A DNA stretch of 64,000 bases. Source: Onchocerca lupi (taxonomy: Eukaryota > Nematoda > Chromadorea > Rhabditida > Onchocercidae). The DNA is taken from the NCBI GenBank assembly GCA_028564675.1, contig JAOVVO010000183.1:1-64000 (forward strand). Direction: 5' to 3'. Made by a program: the position numbers and the translations under genes. Positions 50,801 through 62,000 of this stretch are shown here, piece by piece. The notes beneath the pieces were generated by a model that was given only the letters and a program-made list of their open reading frames with translations, made no database searches and was not told the DNA's origin. Numbering within the stretch: the first letter of the stretch is position 1; each line of letters starts with the position of its first letter.

Positions 50801-52409
50801 GTATGTAATGTATTTGTTTTTGTCTAAACTGCCTGATGCTTTTTTATTGAAATACATCATACAAAAATACCCCAGAGAATGTGGGAAATAATTTTGTTTA
50901 CAGGTGAAGATGGAAAAATCCGTCTTGCGACATCGTCTGGTAGCTTTGAAGCATGAAAAAGAACGACTCGAAAAATTGGCCAAAATAGCAAAACCAATAG
51001 AGCTGCCAACGTTGAAAATATCATCAAGTCAGGTGCGAATTGTTTTTTCTTTTTTTTTCTATTTAAGGTTTTGGCTGTTGTAATACGTTGATGATACATT
51101 TTGTTTCTTAGAGCAAGTAATATTAATGAGGATTTTAAAAATTATGTGGTTTTTGAAAGTTAGGCTCAAATTTATAGGATGGTAAACGTGCTACGGGTTT
51201 GTCGGTTGCAACTATGAAGAAACTGATGAAAATGCGACAGGTCAAAAGGTCGCTTCCAGAAGAGAAAGAAAAAAATAGTCTATTAGGAATGGAAATACCA
51301 TCGGATACTTTCATCAGAGAAACAGCCGACAGGCTACCTTTTATAGCGGAAATTGAAGATGATGAAAAATCAGTTGCTGTTTCTAGAAACACCTCATCTA
51401 ATGTTGATCAAAAAGATTTTGCAGTGGAAACTGATGTCGATGACGGGAAGGTTTGTCTTTAATCTAAATGAATGACCATGATTTTGAATTATTTAACTGA
51501 TTTTTTGTGATAGTTGTTCAACAGACTTTATCCATTTTAGGAAAAATCTTTTTTTGGAATTTCAATAACCAATTTATAGTAAAAGATGACAGATCTTTAA
51601 AACGAAAATGCACTCGAATCCGTGATATGACATCGCTGAATTAATGAAAGAATCTTTTAAATAGCAAAATTCTGTAAAGTAAAATCTTCATTAGTTTTAT
51701 AAAATAAATTTGAAATTTTAAGGAATTCAACATCCCAACAACATCAGGAATGACAGTCAACTCAGATGAATCACCTGTGATTGAGGAAATCGAAAAGTGT
51801 AAAACAGCCACTAATCATGACATAGCCATAGCACATCAACATTTGAAACAATCCGCCATTTCTGATGAAAAGCAGTCATCTACAATAAAAGATGACAAAT
51901 CCTTAAAACGAAAACGCACCCGAATCCGTGATGTAACATTATCGAAGCAGCAAAAGGTTCTATATTATTAATCAAACAATATGGAGCTGTAATCCTCCTA
52001 CATCTTTGTATTTAATTTTTCCCTTCTTTTATACATCCAAAATTTTCTGCTTTAGATTTTAACAAAGTTCAGATAATAGCCCAAATCTAACTTATTAAAC
52101 TATCTTTAATTATCTCTTTTACAGTAATTTGCTAATATTAGTAATCCATTTGGATAATGTAATATATTTATTTATTTATGCATAACGTATTCATTACAAA
52201 TATTTAATGCTGATTTTTTCCTCAAATTTTTTTTCTTTATTTTTTTAATTTTTTTTTTTTCGAGTAATTTACATGGTTGATTGCAGAATGGTGATTATGG
52301 TGAAGGAAGTGCTAATAAAGATGAAGATTACATCATGTGGATGCCACCAAAAAATCAAAAAGGTGATGGTACAAATGCACTTAATGCAAAATTTGCTGGG
52401 AAGTATTAG
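47852..52409 (+). CDS. SLC4A1AP: Kanadaptin (SLC4A1AP), FHA-domain nuclear protein
   Basis: Kanadaptin was first described as a partner of the anion exchanger AE1, but is mostly nuclear. Its FHA domain binds phosphothreonine peptides, and an RNA-related nuclear role is suspected. Twelve exons: 47852-47905, 48270-48505, 48740-48903, 49134-49313, 49624-49810, 49908-50017, 50148-50299, 50443-50667, 50904-51032, 51178-51450, 51723-51956 and 52287-52409. They sum to 2067 bases, 688 residues. The N-terminus has the family FKAPPLPKGK motif. The FHA core (about residues 60-140) shows VIGRLPSCDI, SRHHC, DLDSTHGTKLNK and LQFGGSSR. A double-stranded-RNA-binding-like segment begins DDPLKVLSRFFEKEG. A charged coiled coil contains eight consecutive Asp codons (50585-50608). 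The conserved end reads DEDYIMWMPPKNQKGDG. An imperfect copy of part of exon 11 lies in the preceding intron. Confidence 0.95.
51579..51642 (+). pseudogene. Duplicate of part of kanadaptin exon 11 inside the preceding intron
   Basis: The 64 bases match 51884-51947 of exon 11 with no gaps and stay in frame as VKDDRSLKRKCTRIRDMTSL before a stop. The real exon reads IKDDKSLKRKRTRIRDVTLS. An AG precedes the copy, but no donor follows before the stop, so it could act only as a terminal exon. It is probably a relic of a local duplication. Confidence 0.8.
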
Positions 52410-54245
52410 AAATTAGAATGTGCAGTATGGACATTAATGATAAGCAATAAATTTGAAAAACGTCGAAAGAAGTCCTTTAAAAATGACGGATGAATTCGAT
52501 GAAACCCAATACAGGCGTCAAATGGGGATTTTCGGCGTAATAATTGGAAAACTTTTCGTCATCAACGCGATCCTCTTTTTTTTGATTAGATTAACTGATG
52601 TCAATTGACTTTCAATGCGATGAAATCGATGTTATTTTGTGATACATTCTTCAAGTATGTTGGCACGAAATTTTTTGATACAAAATTATTATAACTAGCT
52701 CCCATTGTCTCTTTTATTGTTTAATATGCTATTTGAATAAAAAGAGAAAATTATATTTTACTGAACCAAAATGCTTTTTTTCTGCAAATTTCTTACAAAT
52801 TTAGCTTGTCATAGGTATTGTATTTGACATTCTTCAAATGTTCGAAAACGTTTCATTTAGTTACCTAATTTATTATTTAATCATTTGAGTTCTTATTTTC
52901 TTGTTTACGGAAGGGAATCAAAAAGTACATGCTCAGTTTTTTGCACATTGCTGTAAATTTGAAATTTCTTTCAAACGCTCTTAGGCTTGGCTAATACTGC
53001 TTGCAAGTTAGCGATGCTAAAAAACATTATATCATTATTGCTTGATTCCGTTTGAGGTAGTCTATCGGTCTGTTACAGAATCAGTAAATTTGAACGAGAT
53101 TTACTTTGTTGACTTTGGAAGTTTTATTGCCCATTATAGCTCTTCTGTCTTCTCAAGCTGTTAACTTGCAATATTGCGATAAGTCAATAATGTGTTTTTG
53201 CTATTGGATGGAATTCCATATTTTAGAACCGCCTTAGCTATTTGCATTTTAGCATAATGATTAGTTTTTCTACACTTACATCTTTCATTTGTGATCGCTT
53301 TGCCACTTCGTAATTTATTTCAAAGAGCTTTATACTTTTGCTTTCTGTGACTATCACTCTTTTACTGATAGAAACCTATCAATCTGAACTCATTCGTAAG
53401 AGTGCTTTTCTTTTTTTTTTTTTTTTTTTTTATATACAGGATGTGACAAAAACTATTTCATACAAAATTTAAACCCGACACTTAAGAATCACAAATCAGC
53501 TTATTAACAAAAAAGTTATATTCAAAGATTCAAATATTCCAGAGGTTTACAACATCATCGAGAATAAAAAAGGAATGTTCATCGATTTCCTTCATATTCA
53601 ATCACATTATATGATGTTTCCGCCAACTGACTGTAAGAAATATAGAGAGAAACATATATTTTGAAAAAATGTACAAATGAAAGAAAAGGGAGAAAACAGA
53701 GATGAAATTTCATATATTGTAAAGTACAGAAGTAAGCAATTAAATCTATTAATTTTATTACAATATTTTATGGTAATCATATGATCGTTGATAGAACAAA
53801 ACATAGCAAGAGTTTAAAACTCGAGAACTAAATAGCAATTTTTTTCCTGTTAAACTGAATAATGCATTTCATTCACATCTCAAAAAAAAAAACATATGTA
53901 TGATCAAGAATTTGAGGACTAGTTTTTAATAAAAAACAAACAAAAAAATGAAAAATGAAAAAAATTTGTAGATATCCCAACAATTTTTTCGGAATGTAAG
54001 TAAAAAATTGTAATGACCGGTAGACAAATGTGATGAAAAAAAGAAAAAAAAATAAAAAATGGTGCAAAAATTTAATCATAAAATGGTTTTAAATAATATA
54101 CAGAAATTTGACAGATAAGATGAATTGTAATATGATGTCCAGTCCAATTACAACTCAGAATTTTCTGTTCAATTTCCATCAAATCAACCATTACTTTGTA
54201 ATCAACTATACAGTAATCGATAAGATAAAAAGAACGAAACAGTAT
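52410..54245. other. Spacer between convergent kanadaptin and zinc-finger genes
   Basis: It contains the kanadaptin 3' UTR (AATAAA at about 52446 and 52735), a T tract at 53411-53430, and a decayed copy of the POLD2 last exon with its 3' flank at about 53180-53655. From 53700 to 54245 the sequence is A+T-rich with nothing recognisable apart from the zinc-finger 3' UTR. Confidence 0.55.
53180..53655 (-). pseudogene. Decayed duplicate of the POLD2 3'-terminal exon and 3' flank
   Basis: The plus-strand order matches 58755-59235 over its whole length. Shared blocks are GTTTTTGCTATTGGA.GAA, TTAGAACCG, ATGATT.GTTTTTCTACA, TTAAGAATCACA, TCGATTTCCTTCATATTCAA and the bases corresponding to the POLD2 peptide VEYEGNR. 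Frameshifts and stops (IEYEGNR is followed by a stop) show it is not functional. Orientation is the same as POLD2, so this is a direct duplication about 5.6 kb away, with the zinc-finger gene lying between the copies. Confidence 0.8.
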
Positions 54246-55993
54246 TCATAGTTCTGCAGATGAAATTATTCTCTGTATTAATATAGCTGTGTTGAAAATA
54301 TCATTTGCTGCTGTAGTCGCTGTACATTGTGCCCTTTCAGCCAAGTCTTTATGTTTCCTTCGATGTTTTAGCAAATTACCACTTCGCCTGAATTCTTTAC
54401 CACATATATCACATTTGAATGCTTGTTCAGTCGTGTGTATCCACTTATGACTGTTGAAATTATAGCGCCGACTGAATCTTCTACCGCATACATCGCACTC
54501 GAACAGTTTCTCGTTTGCATGTACCACACTATGTTGCTTTAGATAATCGCGCAATGCGAAATCTCTGCCACACAGATCACATTTAAATGGTTTTTCAAGT
54601 ACATGAGTCGAATTATGTCGGTTCAGTTTGCTAGGGTTATTGAATTCTTTGCCGCATACATTACACTTGTACGGTTTCTTGCTTCTATGTATTCGCTTAT
54701 GCACTTTCATATCGTAACGCCGACTGAATGTTCTGCTGCACATATCACACATGAACAGTTTCTCCTTTGGATGTACCCCAAGAATATGTTGCTTTAGATA
54801 ACTGCGCAGTGCGAAATCTTTGCCACATAGATCACATTTGAATGGTTTTTCAAGTACATGAGTCAAATTCTGTTGGTTCAGACTTCTAAGATCATTGAAT
54901 TCTTTGCCGCATACATCTAACTTGAACAGTTTTTCATTTGCATGCACTTCTTGATGTCGCTTTAGACTACTGTGCCATTTGAAATCTCTGCCACATAGAT
55001 CACATTTGAATGATTTTTCAAGTACATGAGTCGTATTATGTCTGTTCACATTTCTAAAATCACTGAATTCCTTCCCGCAAACATTGCACTTGTACGGTTT
55101 CTCGCCTGTATGTATTCGCTTATGCACGTTCATGTCATAGCGCCGACTGAATGTTCTGCTGCATACATCACACTTGAACAGTTTTTTATCATTTGCATGT
55201 ATCTTCAGATGTCTCAATAGATTTCTGCGTATTGTGAAATCTTTGCCACATAAAATGCATTTAAATGGGTTTTCATCAACATGTGTCTCATTGCGAAATT
55301 GCCGATTGTAAGAATATTTCAACTGTCCGTCACTTATATTATTTGAAGGTTTCTGGTGGTGAATTAGATCCAGTCCTTTCGAGTCATTTTTCTGTTCCAG
55401 TTGATCAGTTATTCCTGCTTGCACTGATGGATCATTTTCATTTGATATCTGAAATCGTGCAAATGATTTATTTCACAATATAAGTGATTTGATGATTATT
55501 TTTTCTGAAATCTTTCAGTTTTAAAATTTCTCATTCATTGCGAAGAAATTCTATTGCTATCAACACATGCACTGTGGAATCTTTGAAAAACAACATTTCA
55601 TAATCTCTTGATATTGCTACAGTTTAATAATAATTCGAAGAATTTGGAAAGCTGATTTGAAACAAAGGATGACATGGACACATAAAAAGATTAACAGACT
55701 ATGTTTTTGAAATGATTCATGGAATTAAACTATTTTCTGTGTTCTACATTAGTATTATGCCATAAAGTGTTAAATGCGAAACACTGACTGCTTTAACAGT
55801 AAAAGGAAAATTGATAAGGACAATGAATGCTGTTCTTGATTTCTCTTCACAGAGGAAAATTCTGATCTTACCTAAGAAGGAAAATTTAAAAACATTTAAT
55901 TTTTATAGTCAATGCAATAGCCTTTTCACTTATTGTTACCTGTGCGATGCATGATGGCAAAATAACTGCTACAAAGTAATAAAGCAGCAGCAT
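54246..55993 (-). CDS. C2H2 zinc-finger protein, 11 fingers, with a signal-peptide-like first exon
   Basis: Two exons: 55993-55940 and 55448-54246 (stop TGA at 54246-54248), in phase 0, giving 418 residues. The first exon encodes MLLLYYFVAVILPSCIAQ, which looks like a cleavable signal peptide and is unusual for a C2H2 protein. After an acidic linker, eleven tandem fingers follow with KP/EK-type linkers. They fall into modules of three finger types (CDLCGRDF.., CDVCSRTFSRRYDM.., CNVCGKEF..NRHN). Finger 5 has lost its first Cys (FKLDVCGKEF) and one His (NQQN), so it probably cannot bind zinc. Such proteins normally bind DNA in the nucleus; if the leader is real the role is different. The start rests on the exon 1 model; without it the internal exon has no early ATG before the fingers, which supports an upstream exon. 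Confidence 0.82.
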
Positions 55994-57184
55994 ATTGATT
56001 CGCGAGCAATTTCACCAATAAATGGTAATGCTTAAAGCACAAAATCTGGTATAGAATTCTGGAAAATATTTCGAAAAACTATTTCACAAAACATATTTAA
56101 ATCAAAGGTGAGTGAATCTTAGTAATTGTCCTAATAATAAAACAAAAAAAAAACTAATCCTAATGAATCCTAATAAGCTATCGCTATTTCTTTCTGATAG
56201 TGACAAAATTGTAAGATTTAATTCTGCTCTTCAGTTCTCACAGTTTCTTCAATTTTTTTGTTTCACTCGGAAACGAAACTCAAACTTAGGTAATTAAACC
56301 TTTATTATGATTAATTTGTTAATCAAGGAACGTAGCAACTATATCAACAGTACAATTTCGATAATATCAAAGGGACAAATTTTATGAAAAAATTATAAAT
56401 ACGAAAAAAAAAGGGTAGATAAGGTTAGGCAATAAAGAAAATTTGTTATACCACGAGCTGGACCATCCGACCAAGCTCATGACTGCCCATTCTTTGAAAT
56501 GATTTTTGTACTCAGTACTCTTTTTTTCTTCGTGGATGGAGGATCCCGGTATCATTTTCGGGTTACAAGAAAGATCCTTTGTTGTCTCAGGAGCATGCGT
56601 CTTTGTTAGCGCATGAGATTGTGCTTATGGTTAGCGCATGTTGAAAAGAGTTTTTTAAAGCTCATTGACTTAATAGACAAGAAAAAAAAAAAATGATTTT
56701 ACAACCAACTACAGCAAATACGCGATGTCAAATTTTAAACAAAGGATTCACTGATTTTCTTCTTTTATCCTCGCAATTTCAGCGACATAAGTAATAAAAT
56801 AAATGCTACACTGATTGGGAGAGTTCTTTGAAGACTGATTTTAAGCATTTCTGCGAACACGCGATTTATGATCAAATGATTCCTAGCGATTTTAATCTTT
56901 TTTGCATAGTCACGGCAAATTATTTCCTCGTCTAAATTATTGGTAAAAAACGAATAGGGAAAAAAAGCGAATTTGAAAAGCTTATAATAGTGTGAAATTT
57001 TTATAAAGTGATGGCAACTTTTTCATGGTTTCATTAAAAATCATGAATTTATATAAATTTAGGCAAATAAAAGTCATGACTATCGCTGCAGTATCAATAT
57101 TCTATCCGACAGTACAATCAGTATCACGATTTAATCCTCTTCTCTTTGAAAAATAGAACAAAATTAATCTGCTAATGAATTATT

Positions 57185-57740
57185 TATTGTTAAAAAGCTA
57201 TGACATTGCATAATTCGATGTTTGGTCTATTTTACGTTTGTAACAGTATTATATTAGTAATACCAATACAATGCATTATACTTACTAATAATTAAATGTT
57301 GAAATTCATAGGAAATTGAATATTTCAAATTTAAAATTTTGACTTCATCTAGATTGATCCAGAAAAAAATTCCAATTTGCTTATCAAAAATCATTATCCA
57401 TGAAAAATGCAATTTACAACTTTTTCTACTAAAGTCTAGACAGACGAGAAACTAGTTTAATGCTTGAAACGCTGGTTATATTTATCCTCCGAAAATTTTC
57501 AAGTCTGGAAATTCTATTCACAAAAATAACAATCAGTTTTTTTGTTTAAGAGCGTCAGAAGTTTTTACTTTAAATATCGCTTTAGTCAAGAACACCATAT
57601 TCACTTAAACTAATCTCATCAAAAGCTAACTTCTTCATAGATCAAAAAGTAGTTCAAACGATGACGTTGCATAATTGGCAATGTTTGGTCTGTTTCATGC
57701 TTGAAACAGTATCACCAATATAATGCATTATATTGGGTGG
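57185..57740. repeat. Diverged direct repeat, copies about 460 bases apart
   Basis: Copy 1 (57185-57285) and copy 2 (57645-57740) share ATGAC.TTGCATAATT, then ATGTTTGGTCT.TTT, then AACAGTAT and CAATATAATGCATTATA-like blocks. No coding potential is seen. Confidence 0.65.
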
Positions 57741-58129
57741 TTTCTAACATTTCAAAAAACACAGTCCTATCGAAAAGAAATTTCTAACTGGTGACAGCAT
57801 GCATTTTTCAGTTATTTAAAAATATGCCATAAATCTCTGCCTTTGACAATTCTCGGAAATTATAATGGAAATAATTTAATAAAACAACAAAATATAGGAT
57901 CATAATTAGCTAACGTTAAAAATTAAAGACTTTATGAAACAGCGCGGTGTACTGTAACAAAATATGAGAGAATCCTACAACAAAAATAGAATACTGACGT
58001 AATAATGCAATCAGTTTTCTGATGGAAATATTTCCCTCCATAATGTACATGCTGTGTGTGATTAAGATTGAGAGAAAGATTTGTATAAATTCAGAAATTC
58101 AAAAAAAATAAAAAGAAATGATGAGAATG

Positions 58130-58165
<36 letters not shown>
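58130..58165. repeat. Uninterrupted 36-base A tract
   Basis: Thirty-six consecutive A residues preceded by ATGAGAATG. It could be a retroposition tail, but no retroposed body is recognised upstream. Confidence 0.85.
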
Positions 58166-58167
<2 letters not shown>

Positions 58168-59045
58168 GCATTACTCGAATTCCATTAGTTACGAATGATA
58201 ATCTGTTTAAAGACATAAAAGGACCCTCTGGTACTTATACTTTTATCATATATGATTTCGGTCGTACAAAAACAAAGAATTCAATAACTGCGACCAAGTT
58301 ATAAAACATGTTACGCGAATTGTATATAGTCGTCGCAGATAAAAAACCGAATTTAACGATGCATATAAAAAAGATGTTTAAGTGTAAAGAATATTTAAAT
58401 GCCTTATGGTAATTAAGAGGCGATGAGTACAACTGTTTTTCCATAAGCTTATATTGTTTACATCTTGTTCGTTAGGATGTAACAAATTTTTTGATTGGCG
58501 ATACTCCTGCTATCATTTTCAATAATAGCAAAAACATTCTGGATGTTCAACGTTTGTTTTCGGTAATTGTGAAAATGAAATGACAAGAACGAAATAACAA
58601 AGTCAGAAACTAAATCATAACAGAACTTTATCAATTCAATGTCATATGTTCAGAGAAAAAAATATAAAAGAGAAAAACTAAAGTTAATATCAAAATCAAA
58701 TAAAATACATGATAATATTGTTTATGTAAATATATTCATATGGTGTCATGATTTCTAAGTCAACAGCATGTTTTTGCTATTGGACGAAATTCCACTTTTG
58801 TAGAACCGTCTCAACCGCCCATCATTTTGCATCATGATTGGTTTTTCTACATCTATATCTTTGATATGCGGTCATTTTGCCATTAGATAATTTGATTATT
58901 TCAAAGAATTTTATATTTCCCTTTCTGTGAATGTAGTTCTTTCACTAATGAATACCTGTTAATGCGAATTTATTTGCAAGAACATTTTCTAGGATTTTTA
59001 AAATTCTTTTTAATACAGAATATTCTCAGAAGATGTACCGCACAT

Positions 59046-62000
59046 TTAAGAATCACAGAATAGCTTATCCTTACAAAAATTATGTTCAACGACTTCAAGA
59101 TTCCGTAAGTTAACAAGCACCATTGAAAATGTTTTCGTAAAACTTGGTATGGAAAGAAGAAGTGTGCGTCGATTTCCTTCATATTCAACTACAGCATGTG
59201 ATACTTCCAGCTGATTGGCTGCAAAAAGTATATGAGGAAATGATTCAATAATAAATGGGTCTCGATCCACGAATGGAAATCCATCTACGGTATCTGGAAT
59301 AGTCGGTGCCAAGTGTTGCCAGTCGAGAATTTTGCTGAGCAATTCAATACCATTTAATCTTTTCGTGAAACGTTTCAAATCAGACAAGCATTCGCCTAAA
59401 AGAATTTGTTCGCAAGCATGGTCAAAATAACATCTAACTTTGCAACAATATAACCTGTGTAATTTCTTTTATATTACTCCAGATATGAAAATAGGAATAA
59501 AGTGACACAATATAACGAGCAATACTATATATATTAGCTTTACTCGACCACGCTCCGCATGGACAGCTCCGGCTAATCTATATAAATAAAAATCCCAAAA
59601 TCTTTGAAATTTCTTAAACAGGCGCCTTATCTATATTAATTTAAAATCTAAAATCTCTGAAAGTTCTTACCTATAGCTCTGAAATTATGACACGATGTTG
59701 TATTCGAATACGCGCATGTCTTATATATACTTTTTCTATACATGCGTTGCCGTAGCTAAGTCTGGTTAAATGGAAAAAAAGAGAAGATAAGGTGCACGTC
59801 TTTAGTGTTGGGGAAAAAATCTGATAGTTTGTAATTTGGTTCGTAGTTTAGTTGAAACAGACACTGTTTCTTGCTATTGTAATTCAGTTAGATCAGCAAT
59901 AAATGTGGGGAGGTTTTTTGCGTCTTATGTGATAAAGACGAAATCTTATTGAGAAAGATTTCACTGATTGAGAAGAATAACTGTTCGTAATGAACAGTTA
60001 TCAAAGAACATTCAAACAAATTGATCAGTAGATTATTCTTTCATTTTGTTGCTAATAGAGAATACTGCTCAAAAGAACGGTCGGATTATTGTTATTGTTG
60101 TGTCGCTTTGAAATGTCGAATTGGAATCCTTAGAACTCCAAACAGTTGCTGTTCCTGCATCGATCTTTTGTAGTTTATCTGTGAATCGAAGTGTTTTGGC
60201 GGTGAACATGCTTATCGTCCCTTTGAAACTATGTCCGCCACTTTATAATAATTATCGTGGTGCTTTTGACATCACTTGGCTTTTGCCTTCACCCAGTATG
60301 TTTAATTTCATTAGGTACACAATATTTTTTGTTGTTCCATTGTCTGCATGGATATAGAGATTGTCTAGTTGCCGACTCTAAAACACGCAACATATAATTG
60401 TCCATATGAGAAGCAATTCATCTCTAGATATAAACTGCACAATTCTAAAGATTGCTCTATAGCTTTATTGATAGTAATTGCAAACGCCAATCGAATTTGG
60501 AATTTTGATCTCTTAAATTGAAATGGCATATCCGTTGGAATCATATGAATGCGAGGAATGAGGAAATCTTCATGTTCTATGGCAATTTCAGAGTGGATTC
60601 TTCTACCTAGTCGCAATGTTGCAATATACGGGCGATGCAAGAGCTAAGGCCATATCAATTCAGGATCGAATAACAGCCAGCATCAATCTAATTGGAAACC
60701 AGCTCCTCTTGATGCATGTAAAAATCCCGTTATTAGCAGTTTGCATTATTTGATCGTAAATGTCTTTGCTCAAGCGTTAGCTTAGGAATATTGGATTGCG
60801 CATTTGACAAAAGATCAGCCATGTGGTAATTTTGTTCACGATGCAATTCTACATTGAACGAAGCAGCAATAAATCGACTCGGTATGGCATTCCTAATTGA
60901 TTGGAACTTTTTTCTCGGTTTCTAAGTACAAATCTTCAATCATTATCAACACTTCTTTGTAGATTTCTGCTTTAAAATCCATGTTCATTGAATTCATTGC
61001 CTTTTCTTTGCATATTCGACGGAGAATATCTTCAGCCTGTGCATTTCTCCCATCACTTTGTTGAAGATGAAAGAAAACAGGCAGTTAATACGACTGCAAA
61101 CAATGCACGAATTTGATTTGGATGTGACATGTTGCAAGCGTCATTAATGCATATATCCCAGGGTCGATTTTTGCTCCAATAAATTAAGAGCCTGACATGC
61201 ACTACGAAAAGTGGCATGTGTAACGTCGTAAATAATTCTCAATTGCTGAAAGTACATTGGGCCGGACACATTTATCAACATCATGAAAAGGAAGAAGCAT
61301 TCATCTTGATTGGGATGCACGATGTACAGTCTGCCTATCATAGTTTCTTTGAATATGCTAGATTGTACGTCAAATCAATCAATAAAGAACTTGAAACCTT
61401 GCGCCAAAATGAACAGCGAACTCTTACGACAAAGATGCAAAGCAAGACATGACTAATATTAGAAGTCAGACAAACAATCCATTAACTGCTTGAATAAAAA
61501 AAATCATTATACACATTGCTACTTGTTATTGCGACTCTGCTGGGTCAGCAATAGACTTTATTCGATATTATTCACAATATCGTGCAATAAAATAGTAAAC
61601 AGTAAACGAATAATGCACGGTAAATGTAAAAAATACTAACAGTGGCCTTCTAAATTGTCGCTTGTTCTGTCATTGAAATCGCTTTAATACTGGATTGGGA
61701 TTTGCCACTGATAATGATGTTGAAGGAATTGATCTGGTTGAAAACGCTGATGCAGTGAGAAATGAGTTGAAAGGATTGCGAATTGTATATCCCAAAGAAG
61801 AAAAAACCATTCATGCTGATTCTCCCAATGTCGCTGCTTATACTGATGATGCCCGGAAGCTCACATCTTATATATGGATCATCCTTGGATTTGATATTGG
61901 GAGGAGGTCCATACAAGTTATACAAAAGATCGGTTATGAGGATAAGGATAAGATCGAAATTCTCATCAGCCTCATATTTTGTACGTTCCTGGGAATTGAA

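Larger units (their letters stand above)
55994..59045. other. Intergenic region between POLD2 and the zinc-finger gene
   Basis: Both neighbours are on the minus strand, so this holds the zinc-finger promoter (left) and the POLD2 3' flank (right). I see no gene. A less A+T-rich patch at 56450-56650 includes two TTAGCGCATG words. A diverged direct repeat is at 57185-57285 and 57645-57740. A 36-base A tract is at 58130-58165. The part from 58755 was duplicated to 53180. Confidence 0.5.

Noticed and set aside
54603..55220. Plus-strand frames opposite the zinc fingers
   Set aside because: They recur at each finger and are antisense shadows of the repeated finger code.
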